Below, in pieces: positions 37,891-45,972 of a stretch of DNA of 64,000 nt (position 1 is the first letter of the stretch; each line of letters begins with the position of its first letter). Position numbers and translations under genes: made by a program. Source of the stretch: Marinilabiliales bacterium (GTDB taxonomy: Bacteria; Bacteroidota; Bacteroidia; Bacteroidales; ML635J-15); contig PKTB01000006.1 in NCBI GenBank assembly GCA_002869385.1, forward strand, positions 62,001 through 126,000. Reading direction: 5' to 3'. The notes below the pieces were generated by a model. That model saw nothing but the letters and a program-made list of their open reading frames with translations, did not search any database and was not told the DNA's origin.

Positions 37891-38039
37891 AAATAGTTTT
37901 TTACAAGAACAAAGATACCCCGTATTTGTTTTGTCAAATGTGACCTAAGTTACAAAAAACTTTTATACTTTCAGAAAAGAGTTTTATCATTTTATTTTAT
38001 CTCTTATGCTTGTATCTTTGTTTAAATTACAATTATCAA

Positions 38040-38726
38040 ATGAAATACAAACATATATTTTTTGATCTGGACAGGACACTTTGGGATTTTGAAGCTAATT
38101 CAAAAGAAACTTTTAATGAAATATTCTACAAGCATAATTTAGATTCTTTATGCTCATTTTCTGATTTCCATAAAGAATATCGAAAAATAAATGATCAATT
38201 ATGGGCTCAATACAGATTAGGTAAAATCACGAAAGAAAATCTAAGCTGGCAAAGATTTTATCAGACAATGGAGGCTTTTGGCAAAAAAGATGAAAAAACT
38301 GCAAAACTAATGAGTGATGATTACATTACAATTAGTCCCACAAAAACTAAAATGTTCCCATATGTTCATGAAGTACTAGATTATCTAAGTAAAAAATACA
38401 CTCTTCATATTGTAACTAATGGCTTTAAAGAAGTACAATACAAAAAGATTAATAATTATAATATTGCAAATTACTTTACTATGATATTTACATCTGAAGA
38501 AGTCGGTTGTAATAAACCTAATCCGGACTTTTTTAGCTTTGTTTTAAATGAAACAGGAGCAAAAGATTATGAGTCAATTGTAATCGGTGATGACCTTGAA
38601 GTTGATATCAAAGGAGCAAAAAATATGAAGATTGATGCAATCTGGTTTAATCCAAACTATATGAAAGGAGACTTTAAACCTGATTATGAGATATCTTCGC
38701 TAGAAGAGATAAATAATATTCTTTAA
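38040..38726 (+). CDS. HAD-family hydrolase, YjjG-like pyrimidine nucleotidase
   Basis: A 228-residue HAD phosphatase. Start ATG at 38040 (MKYKHIFFDLDRTLWDFEAN) is preferred to an earlier frame extension, because the DxDxT nucleophile motif must lie near the N-terminus. The cap domain is helical, followed by HIVTNGFKEVQYKKI (motif II), the Lys in GCNKPNPDFF and the acidic pair IGDDLEVDIKGAKN. This is the YjjG subgroup, known to dephosphorylate noncanonical pyrimidine nucleotides. A TATCTTTG box at 38013-38020 sits upstream and may be the -7 element. Confidence 0.88.
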   Translation: MKYKHIFFDLDRTLWDFEANSKETFNEIFYKHNLDSLCSFSDFHKEYRKINDQLWAQYRLGKITKENLSWQRFYQTMEAFGKKDEKTAKLMSDDYITISPTKTKMFPYVHEVLDYLSKKYTLHIVTNGFKEVQYKKINNYNIANYFTMIFTSEEVGCNKPNPDFFSFVLNETGAKDYESIVIGDDLEVDIKGAKNMKIDAIWFNPNYMKGDFKPDYEISSLEEINNIL

Positions 38727-39527
38727 TTAGAATCTGATACTCACTATTACGTCAATATAATCAGGAACAAATACAAATTCACTGTCCACTTGGTTAACAT
38801 AATAATTATCTGGATCTACAATATTTTCCTTCATATTTTTATAATAGACAAACTCAGGAGCATATTGTATTGATATAACACAATTTGGTGAAATATTTAT
38901 ATCAACTCCAACAGTTAAATCAACACCTAGCTTTAAGAAATCTATCTCTCTAAAACCAACAGCTTCTGGACCTAAGCCAAAAGGAGTAACATTAATATAA
39001 TTAACCGGATAGCCTACAAACTCACGCTTATAGTGGTAATAATATTCTCCGGTGTAGTGATATCCACCTATTAACCCGCCTCCAATATAAAATCTGTGAT
39101 TTTTACCAGGGAAAGCTGCTTCAGCACCAATTCTAAAGTCATAGGTATAAATATTATAAAAATATTGTCTTAAAACCAGTGAGTCAACTTGCAATGTATC
39201 GCCATCTGAGATCACTTCATCTGATTCCATTGTTACAATATCTACAAAATTATTTTCACGGTTGATATTAATAAAATTCAAACTTGCTCTGATATTCATT
39301 CTATCATACATATGTTTGTATTGCATTGATATCTTGGACGCCGGCATAGGGCCACTGCCAAATATTCCAAAAGCAGGATATACATTTAGCCCAATAAGAT
39401 TTTTATTTAAAGTGTCAACAAATGTTGTATCATCTTGAGGTACAAAATTACCTTCTTCCTCCTCTACTTGAGCAAAAATAGCCGTAGAAATAAGTAGAAT
39501 AAGTAATAGTCCAAATAATTTTTTCAT
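38727..39527 (-). CDS. outer-membrane beta-barrel protein, function unknown
   Basis: A 266-residue protein. The ATG at 39525-39527 gives MKKLFGLLLILLIST and a signal peptide ending FAQ. The rest alternates short aromatic-rich strands (YFYNIYTYDFRIGAEAAF, IGGGLIGGYHYTGEYYYHY, GVDLTVGVDINISPNCVISIQY) and ends with a terminal strand DYIDVIVSIRF, the aromatic-terminated strand typical of outer-membrane barrels. Convergent with the HAD gene, stops adjacent. No ligand can be inferred. Confidence 0.75.
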   Translation of the reverse strand: MKKLFGLLLILLISTAIFAQVEEEEGNFVPQDDTTFVDTLNKNLIGLNVYPAFGIFGSGPMPASKISMQYKHMYDRMNIRASLNFININRENNFVDIVTMESDEVISDGDTLQVDSLVLRQYFYNIYTYDFRIGAEAAFPGKNHRFYIGGGLIGGYHYTGEYYYHYKREFVGYPVNYINVTPFGLGPEAVGFREIDFLKLGVDLTVGVDINISPNCVISIQYAPEFVYYKNMKENIVDPDNYYVNQVDSEFVFVPDYIDVIVSIRF

Positions 39528-39731
39528 AATAGCCTGAATTAAATAATAATACAAAAGTACTTTATAATAAAACGTTTTCCAATACAGAAAGTTGTTTTAT
39601 AAACAATTTTTATTAACCACAAATAGTTTAAATAAGTATAGAGTTTAACATTATTTTAAGATTAAACCACTCTCCCATTGCAACTATTTTATAATTTTAA
39701 CAGACTTAATTAGAAACCAAAACAATCAAAA

Positions 39732-41168
39732 ATGAAACATTTAACATTTATAATAACAGTCATAACTCTTAGTCTATTTAGCTTAAACAGTTTTTCAGAA
39801 TCAATAAAGAAAGAGGTCGTCGAAAAAGCTGCGCAGAGTTTCATTTCAGCACATAACTCTAAACAAATTATTAAAAGCATTGATTTAATTTCAATAGATA
39901 ATCAAGATATCTTATATATGGTTCAGCTTGAACCATGCGGCTACATAGTTTTTAGTTCTGATTCTGATTTACCACCCATAATAGCATACTATTTCACTAA
40001 CAACTTAGATAATGAAGGCCCTTTTTACAGTTTGCTTAAAACTGATATTCAATTGAGAAAAAACTCACTTTCAGAATTACCCGCAACAATAATTATAGAA
40101 AGAAACAAATTATGGCTTGACTTGATTAAAGGAAAGACAAGAGAAAAATCATTTGAACAATGGCCCGAAGAAGGTACTACTCCTACTGGAGGTTGGCTAG
40201 AATCAAATTGGACACAAACTGCGCCTTACTATAATATGTGCCCTATGGACCCTGTAACATCAATAAGAAGTTATGTAGGCTGTCCGGCTACTGCAATGGC
40301 TATGATATTAAACTTTCATCAAAATATTAACGAAACTGTTTTCACAGACGAAGATGATTACTATCACTCATATGCTGGTAGAACCTATAATATTGATGAT
40401 GATTATGAAACAATTGGCTTCCCTTCTTTTGTGGACTTAAACAAATATCTGGATACACTTCAAACACATTGGCTCGAAGAAACACCCTTAACTAATAATG
40501 ACAAAGCTGCTTTATCATTTGCATGCGGAATTGCAGCACATCAGGTTTATACTTCTGAAGGCTCAGGCACATTTGCTGTGTCTCAGGCCAGAGATGCATA
40601 TCTAAGGTTTGCTTGTGCAGACATTATTCTATATGAAGAAACTGATGAAGGTCTCTTTCCTGATTTAATACAAGATATGAAAGACACTTGTCCTGCACAT
40701 TTAGCTTTGGTTGATGAAGGTTGGACTACTGGTCATAATGTAGTTGTCGATGGTTATAATACAGATAACTACTTTCATGTTAATTTCGGTTGGGGTGGTA
40801 CAAATAATGGTTGGTATTTATTACCTGATGAAATGCCTTATAGTTTAACGGTTATCGAAGGTTTAATTGTCAATATTTTAAAAGATGAAGCAGTATTTAC
40901 TGAAACTCAAATAAACGATAATTTCTTTTCCGTATACCCAAATCCGGCACAAAACACTATACACATTTTGGCTGACCCAAATAATTCCGATAACTGTAAT
41001 AAAATAGAGATCTATAATATCTCAGGCCAACTTGTTAAAACATACCCATTTATACCTAAAATGTCAATAAATACAGAAGACTTTGGTGGAAATGGCTTAT
41101 ATTTTCTTAATATTATTGATAAAAATAATAACTCTTTTTATTCAAGTAAAGTTATAGTTAGAAAATAA
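39732..41168 (+). CDS. C10-family (streptopain-like) cysteine peptidase with T9SS sorting tail
   Basis: A 478-residue secreted protein. A signal peptide (ending SFSES) is followed by a propeptide-like region (to about 140). In the mature domain the nucleophile is in SYVGCPATAMAMILNFHQ, with the catalytic His in GWTTGHNVVVDGYN and the FHVNFGWGGTNNGWY segment after it, as in SpeB and interpain-type peptidases. The C-terminal 75 residues (SVYPNPAQNTIHIL...GLYFLNII) are a T9SS type A sorting domain, so it is exported through the outer membrane and anchored or released outside. Complete; transcribed alone. Confidence 0.92.
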   Translation: MKHLTFIITVITLSLFSLNSFSESIKKEVVEKAAQSFISAHNSKQIIKSIDLISIDNQDILYMVQLEPCGYIVFSSDSDLPPIIAYYFTNNLDNEGPFYSLLKTDIQLRKNSLSELPATIIIERNKLWLDLIKGKTREKSFEQWPEEGTTPTGGWLESNWTQTAPYYNMCPMDPVTSIRSYVGCPATAMAMILNFHQNINETVFTDEDDYYHSYAGRTYNIDDDYETIGFPSFVDLNKYLDTLQTHWLEETPLTNNDKAALSFACGIAAHQVYTSEGSGTFAVSQARDAYLRFACADIILYEETDEGLFPDLIQDMKDTCPAHLALVDEGWTTGHNVVVDGYNTDNYFHVNFGWGGTNNGWYLLPDEMPYSLTVIEGLIVNILKDEAVFTETQINDNFFSVYPNPAQNTIHILADPNNSDNCNKIEIYNISGQLVKTYPFIPKMSINTEDFGGNGLYFLNIIDKNNNSFYSSKVIVRK

Positions 41169-41201
41169 ATCTTTTGTAAGTTTGCTGCAAAATTGAAACT
41201 T

Positions 41202-41630
41202 ATGAAGATAAATCCAAAAGAGATTAGTATTAGCAGACTTGTAAAAAGCGAAGATTTAAATCATCATGGAACTCTATTTGCCGGCAGAACAGCGGAGTGG
41301 TTTGTAGAATCTGGGTTTATTGCTGCTGCTTCGATATTAAATCCAGACTTTCTTGTATGCTTAAAGATACATGGTATGCAGTTTAAAAAACCTGTCAAAT
41401 CTGGTGGAATTATTAAATTAGTTTCAAAAGTTGTGCATACCGGCAAAACAAGTTTAATCTCTCATGTTAATGTTTTAAATGACGATGAAACCATTTCATT
41501 AGTAAGTGGATTTATAACCTTCATCTATGTGGATGAGAATACAAAATCAAGACAACATAATATTGAATTAATTCTTGAAAACGAAAAAGATAAAGAGTTA
41601 AATCAAACAGCCAAGAATCTCGGCAAATAG
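41202..41630 (+). CDS. hotdog-fold acyl-CoA thioesterase
   Basis: A 142-residue protein. I chose ATG 41202; the TTG at 41193 is less likely. The BACH/YciA-type motif is DLNHHGTLFAGRTAEWFVESGFIAAA, with an acidic residue in the helix following HHG. A hydrophobic core strand (SGGIIKLVSKVVHTGKTSL) and a C-terminal strand complete one hotdog domain. It hydrolyses acyl-CoA thioesters, probably as a hexamer. TAAGTTTG at 41177-41184 may be its -7 promoter box. Convergent with the phosphatase-like gene, 13 bases between stops. Confidence 0.87.
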   Translation: MKINPKEISISRLVKSEDLNHHGTLFAGRTAEWFVESGFIAAASILNPDFLVCLKIHGMQFKKPVKSGGIIKLVSKVVHTGKTSLISHVNVLNDDETISLVSGFITFIYVDENTKSRQHNIELILENEKDKELNQTAKNLGK

Positions 41631-41643
41631 TTCTATCTAAAGT

Positions 41644-43293
41644 CTACCTATTATAAAACACATCAGATAGTGTATTTCCGCTCGATGCTGGAGGTGCAGG
41701 TGTCCCTAAAATTAAAGACATTGTTGGAGCAATATCCGTAATATTTACATTATCGTAGAGTTTCTGCTTTTTAACTTTCCATCCATAAAAGATCAGTGTT
41801 ACATTTGTATCGTATTTATAGCCCGAATTATGATTTGTAGAATAAGGAATATCTTCGATCCAACCTGCTTTTAAAGATATCATTATATCACCGGATCTCT
41901 TCTGATTAAATGAATTCTGCATTTTCTGTGGCATTCCCTTTTCAAAAACAATATTTTGAAATTGATGCGAACTAATAGCATTAGAAATTCCTGCAGAATT
42001 AATAATAAATGAAATCACATTTTCCTGAAATTCTGCTAATGGAATCTGAGAGTCTTCTATCAAAGTTTTATTTAAATAAATCTGATTGTTGCTATAATCC
42101 AACACCAAATCTCCTTCACCATAAATAGCTTTTAGATATGAATTTAGCAGTGCTAGTATATAATGCTGCTTAAAACTTCCTGCAGGCATTTTATTATCAA
42201 GCAAATACTGGTGTGTTTCCGAAACTCCATGATTTGATGTTAAATAAATCAATACATTATTCTTCCCAACAGTTTCTTCTATAACATCAATTAAATGTCC
42301 CAAATCCTGGTCTAATCTCAGAAATAAATCCTGAAGTTCAATAGATTGAGGACCATATAATCTTCCAATATTTTCGGACACTGTATAATTAATAAAAAGA
42401 AAGTCCGTTTCATCATCTTTTCCTAAATCCTCATTATAAATAGCAGATATTGCAAGATCGGTTGTATGAGTATTACCTTCAGTAATCATATACATTAACT
42501 CATAATTAGGAACAGTTTTTACAATATCCTGATAAACATATGGAAAAACTTTATAAACACCGTCAATTCCAAACTCGTATTCACTTGAATCTGGCAAAAC
42601 TTCGTTATATCTATCTAAATCCATCATTGGATGCCATTCTCTGCTTAAATATTCATCGGGCATTTTCTTCTCATTCAATTCAACTACCCATTTTGGTAAT
42701 TCATTCATATAATAATTGCTTGTAATCCAATTACCACTCTCGATGTCCATCCAATATGCAGCATCTGCAGAAAAGCCCGCTGATAAAACAGCTCCATACT
42801 GTGATAATGAAACAGAAATTATTTTTGACTTCCCTCTATTAAAAAGTTTTGCCTCGTCACTATAAGTGGTAGTAAGCAAATTCTTGGGAGAAAATGAACC
42901 TTCTGCATTTTTTTGTCCAACGGCACGATACTTTTTATCTACAATACAATTCTCTTTATTACCAGTTAAAGGATTATACCAATAGTCTGAAACGATTCCA
43001 TGTTCTGATGGTTCAGCCCCTGTTACAATTGTTGCATAACCTGGAGCTGTTTGAGTTAAACTATAATTATAATTTGCATTTTTACAATATGTTCCGTTAA
43101 TAGCGAGCTTTTTAAACCCTTTATGGTCGAAATTATCCCAAAACCTATCCATATAATCCTCACGCATCTGCTCTACAACAATTGCAACTACAAGCTTGGG
43201 TTTATCTGATGGGATTATTGATTCTACCTGAGAGTAGACAGGTAAAATATATGCAATAATTAAAGCTGCTAATACAAGAAATCTTTTCATCAC
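41644..43293 (-). CDS. PafA-like alkaline phosphatase homologue with altered metal ligands (probable pseudoenzyme)
   Basis: A 549-residue secreted protein (signal peptide ending VYSQ; two adjacent ATGs possible). It aligns over its length to PafA-type phosphatases: LVVAIVVEQMREDYMDRFWDNF, the nucleophile-region Thr in SLTQTAPGYATIVTGAEPSEHGI, and YDTNVTLIFYGW near the end. The bimetal ligands are changed: VVD is VVE, STDYVGH is VSENIGR (Asp to Glu, His to Arg), and ADHG is SNHG (Asp to Asn). Only some His ligands remain (NHG, and STNHNSGYKYD near the end). PafA needs these residues for its two Zn ions, so normal catalysis is doubtful. Frame intact. Confidence 0.82.
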   Translation of the reverse strand: MMKRFLVLAALIIAYILPVYSQVESIIPSDKPKLVVAIVVEQMREDYMDRFWDNFDHKGFKKLAINGTYCKNANYNYSLTQTAPGYATIVTGAEPSEHGIVSDYWYNPLTGNKENCIVDKKYRAVGQKNAEGSFSPKNLLTTTYSDEAKLFNRGKSKIISVSLSQYGAVLSAGFSADAAYWMDIESGNWITSNYYMNELPKWVVELNEKKMPDEYLSREWHPMMDLDRYNEVLPDSSEYEFGIDGVYKVFPYVYQDIVKTVPNYELMYMITEGNTHTTDLAISAIYNEDLGKDDETDFLFINYTVSENIGRLYGPQSIELQDLFLRLDQDLGHLIDVIEETVGKNNVLIYLTSNHGVSETHQYLLDNKMPAGSFKQHYILALLNSYLKAIYGEGDLVLDYSNNQIYLNKTLIEDSQIPLAEFQENVISFIINSAGISNAISSHQFQNIVFEKGMPQKMQNSFNQKRSGDIMISLKAGWIEDIPYSTNHNSGYKYDTNVTLIFYGWKVKKQKLYDNVNITDIAPTMSLILGTPAPPASSGNTLSDVFYNR

Positions 43294-43326
43294 CTAAATA
43301 TTATCAATATTTGGTAAAGTTACATG

Positions 43327-43361
43327 ACAGGATTTAAGAATCCTGTATTAATAACAGGATT
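43327..43361 (-). terminator. three-arm hairpin region downstream of sufS
   Basis: ACAGGATT occurs at 43327-43334 and 43354-43361, with its complement AATCCTGT at 43339-43346 between them, so the central arm can pair with either side. It lies between the sufS stop (43395) and the start of the phosphatase-like gene. A T-run is weak, so it may be a terminator or an attenuator-like switch. Confidence 0.45.
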
Positions 43362-43394
43362 TTATGAAACATAATATGTTAATTACCGAATAAA

Positions 43395-44615
43395 TTAAGA
43401 AAGCATACCATGCACTCGCTCTAATCCTTTGACAAACTCATCGATTTCTTCAAAAGTATTATAAAATGCAAAAGATGCTCTCGTTGTACCACTAATATTA
43501 AAATGTTGCATTACCGGTTCTGCACAATGAGTTCCTGTACGAATAGCGATTCCAAGTTGGTCTAATAAAGTACCCGCATCTGTTGGATGAATACCATCTA
43601 TTAGAAATGATATAACACTTGATTTCTTATTTGCCTCTCCTATTATCCTAAGACCTTTTATCTTTTTTAGTTTATAGGTAGCATAATTGAGTAATTGGGT
43701 TTCATACTTATAGATATTTTCTAAACCAATATCCTGAACATAATCAATTGCTTTTGCAAGTCCAATTGTATCAATATAATTTGGAGTACCTGCTTCGAAT
43801 TTAAAAGGTAGCTCATTAAATGTTGTTTTAGCAAAAGTAACTTTTGATATCATCTCACCTCCACCCTGGTATGGTGGCAATTCATTTAACAATTCTTCTT
43901 TTCCATAAAGTACCCCAACCCCAGTTGGGCCATACAACTTATGTCCTGAAAAAACATAAAAGTCACAATCAAGTTCTTTAACATCTACTTTAATATGTTG
44001 AACAGCTTGAGCTCCGTCAATAAGCACAGGAATATCTTTTGAATGAGCTTTTTGAATGATTTCTTCAATAGGATTTATTGTTCCAAGAGCATTAGATACA
44101 TGAGCAACAGAAATTAGTTTAGTTTTATCAGAAATTAAATTGTCAAGTTTTTCAATTTCCAATTCTCCATTATCGTTCATTGGTAAAACAATAATTTTAG
44201 CTTTCTTTCTTTCACACATCAACTGCCAAGGAACAATATTAGAATGGTGCTCCATTTCTGAAACAATGATTTCATCGCCTTCGCTCACGTATCTTTCTCC
44301 AAATGAAAAAGCGATAAGATTTATTGAATCTGTAGTTCCTTTTGTAATAATTACTTCCTTGTTAGATTTTGCGTTTATAAACTTCTGAATAGTTTTTCTT
44401 GCATTCTCAGTGGCTTCAGTAGTAAAGCTACTTAGAAAGTGAACTCCTCGATGTATGTTTGCATTATATTTTGTATAATACTCGTTTAATGTATCAAGTA
44501 CGATCTGAGGTTTTTGAGTTGTTGCTGCATTATCGAAATAAATAAGTTCTTTATTATTAACTTTTTGCTTTAAGATTGGAAAATCATTCCTTATATCTAT
44601 AATTCTATTTTTCAT
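43395..44615 (-). CDS. sufS: SufS-type cysteine desulfurase
   Basis: A 406-residue PLP enzyme. The ATG at 44613-44615 starts MKNRIIDIRNDFPIL, the usual family N-terminus; upstream codons from 44675 are not conserved. The PLP Lys is in FSGHKLYGPTGVGVLYGK, the active-site Cys in RTGTHCAEPVMQHF, and IDGAQAVQHIKVD carries the PLP-binding Asp/Gln. It takes sulfur from cysteine for Fe-S cluster assembly, usually with SufE and SufBCD. No other suf gene is in this window. A strong terminator (44652-44685) isolates it from the upstream gene. Confidence 0.95.
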   Translation of the reverse strand: MKNRIIDIRNDFPILKQKVNNKELIYFDNAATTQKPQIVLDTLNEYYTKYNANIHRGVHFLSSFTTEATENARKTIQKFINAKSNKEVIITKGTTDSINLIAFSFGERYVSEGDEIIVSEMEHHSNIVPWQLMCERKKAKIIVLPMNDNGELEIEKLDNLISDKTKLISVAHVSNALGTINPIEEIIQKAHSKDIPVLIDGAQAVQHIKVDVKELDCDFYVFSGHKLYGPTGVGVLYGKEELLNELPPYQGGGEMISKVTFAKTTFNELPFKFEAGTPNYIDTIGLAKAIDYVQDIGLENIYKYETQLLNYATYKLKKIKGLRIIGEANKKSSVISFLIDGIHPTDAGTLLDQLGIAIRTGTHCAEPVMQHFNISGTTRASFAFYNTFEEIDEFVKGLERVHGMLS

Positions 44616-44651
44616 TTCGGCTATTTCTGAATTTGCCGGCAAGTTACAAAA

Positions 44652-44685
44652 AAAATGAGTTTTGTCAATCGGCAAAACTCATTTT
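44652..44685 (-). terminator. strong rho-independent terminator between the small exported protein and sufS
   Basis: AAAATGAGTTTTG (44652-44664) and CAAAACTCATTTT (44673-44685) form a perfect 13-bp stem with an 8-base loop. On the minus strand it ends in a U-run (complement of the A-run at 44648-44655). It follows the stop of the gene at 44705 by about 20 bases. Confidence 0.88.
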
Positions 44686-44704
44686 AAAAGCTTATCTAAA
44701 ACTG

Positions 44705-45235
44705 TTAGTCAATTGCAATCAATAGAGGCTTGGTTGATAGTTCCTGATCTTTATTAACATCTGCATTTATGTAATCAAATGGGATTCTGTCTCTAATAGC
44801 ATTAGCAACAAAATCTTTATTAGTTAACTGACCCTCTTGACCAGTTTTACTAGCTTGCCAAAATCCTGCAGAAGTATCATCAATAACTATTCTTTGCTCC
44901 TCAGGTGAAAGAGTTGTAATAAACTTTTTATCACCGCCGGCATTCTTATTTATTGAACGATTTGCGTAAAATCTTGAAATAAAAGAGAGCTCTACCGCTT
45001 TCTTATATTTCTGTTGATTAAACATTTTTTTTGCTTCTCGCTCATACAAAACGGCTTTTGTAAAATCTCCGTTATAAACTTTATGCACAACAATTTCATC
45101 CTTAGCCTTAAAAACGCACTCATTTGTTTTCTTTAAAAATGCTTTTGCCTTTACATGCGTAATTGGGCCACTAAATGCTGTTACAGGTAATAGAAATAAA
45201 CAAATAACAGACATCATAAAAAAATTCCTTTTCAT
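44705..45235 (-). CDS. small exported protein, paralogue of 45319-45867
   Basis: A 176-residue protein. The ATG at 45233-45235 gives MKRNFFMMSVICLFLL and a signal peptide ending AFSG. The mature part is mostly helical and lysine-rich (CVFKAKDEIVVHKVYNGDFTKAVLYEREAKKMF), with a repeated A-Y/F-ISRFYANRSINKNAGGDKKFITTL segment and an acidic C-terminus (NADVNKDQELSTKP). It is clearly homologous to the gene just upstream over its first 120 residues. Function unknown. Terminators lie both upstream (45277-45304) and downstream (44652-44685), so it seems independently transcribed. Confidence 0.7.
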   Translation of the reverse strand: MKRNFFMMSVICLFLLPVTAFSGPITHVKAKAFLKKTNECVFKAKDEIVVHKVYNGDFTKAVLYEREAKKMFNQQKYKKAVELSFISRFYANRSINKNAGGDKKFITTLSPEEQRIVIDDTSAGFWQASKTGQEGQLTNKDFVANAIRDRIPFDYINADVNKDQELSTKPLLIAID

Positions 45236-45276
45236 TTTTTCTCTTTTATGGTTAATATATGAATTTAATTTAAACA

Positions 45277-45304
45277 AAAACTGCACCAAAATCAGTGCAG
45301 TTTT
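45277..45304 (-). terminator. rho-independent terminator between the two paralogues
   Basis: AAAACTGCAC (45277-45286) and GTGCAGTTTT (45295-45304) pair perfectly over 10 bp with an 8-base loop. Read on the minus strand it ends in TTTTTGTTTAAA. It lies 15 bases after the stop of the upstream paralogue. Confidence 0.85.
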
Positions 45305-45318
45305 ACTTATCTTTTTTT

Positions 45319-45867
45319 TTATTCAAATTCAAATATCAGATCTATTCCTGATATCTCTTCATCATCGCCACTAAATCTACCTACATGGTCAGGTGGTATG
45401 TGGGCGTTATTAGTAGCAATATCTACAAAATCTTTATTCACAAAATTTTTACCGGGTTTTTCAGGTTTCCAAATAACCAGTGTTGTAGTTCCATCAACTA
45501 CAATCATTGTTGTACTGCCATCAATTACAATTCTTCTTTAAACAACCGATAAGGTTTCAATAAATTTCTTATCACAACCGGTATTTGCATTTATTGACTT
45601 ATTAGCATAAAATCTAGCGATATAAGAATGATAAAATGCAGCACCATATTTTTCATTTTTAAATAAACGTATTGCTTCATCTTCGTATATTATTGCCTGC
45701 TTTAAATCTCCTGTAAAAACTTTATGTATTTTAACTTCATTTTTGGCTTTCAGAACCATATCATTAGTTCTAAGGATGAACTGCCTGGCCTCAAATCTAG
45801 TAATTTCTCTAGCACCTAAGGAGCTAAGAATTACTATTGACATTAAGAATAGTATAATCTTTCTCAT
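45319..45867 (-). pseudogene. small exported protein paralogue, interrupted by in-frame TAA
   Basis: The frame starts MRKIILFLMSIVILSSLG (signal peptide) and matches the paralogue at 44705-45235: AKNEVKIHKVFTGDLKQAIIYEDEA versus AKDEIVVHKVYNGDFTKAVLYEREA, and YIARFYANKSINANTGCDKKFIETLS versus FISRFYANRSINKNAGGDKKFITTLS. TAA at 45538-45540 then interrupts. The frame resumes RRIVID against QRIVID of the paralogue, where the stop aligns with Glu (GAA to TAA is one base). After that it has a short tandem duplication (IVIDGSTTM, IVVDGTTTL) not in the paralogue, and ends GIDLIFEFE at TAA 45319-45321. Function unknown. Confidence 0.72.
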
Positions 45868-45924
45868 AGTTTTGTTTTTTTTGTTTCCCGAAGCCTAAAA
45901 TTACAATAAATATACTATATAAAA

Positions 45925-45954
45925 AAAATGTTGGCCCAATTGAGCCAACATTTT
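45925..45954 (-). terminator. rho-independent terminator of the Omp28-like gene
   Basis: AAAATGTTGGC (45925-45935) and GCCAACATTTT (45944-45954) form a perfect 11-bp stem with an 8-base loop and, on the minus strand, a U-run from the A-run at 45921-45928. It lies 18 bases after the stop at 45973. Confidence 0.9.
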
Positions 45955-45972
45955 ATTATAAAGAAATTCTAA

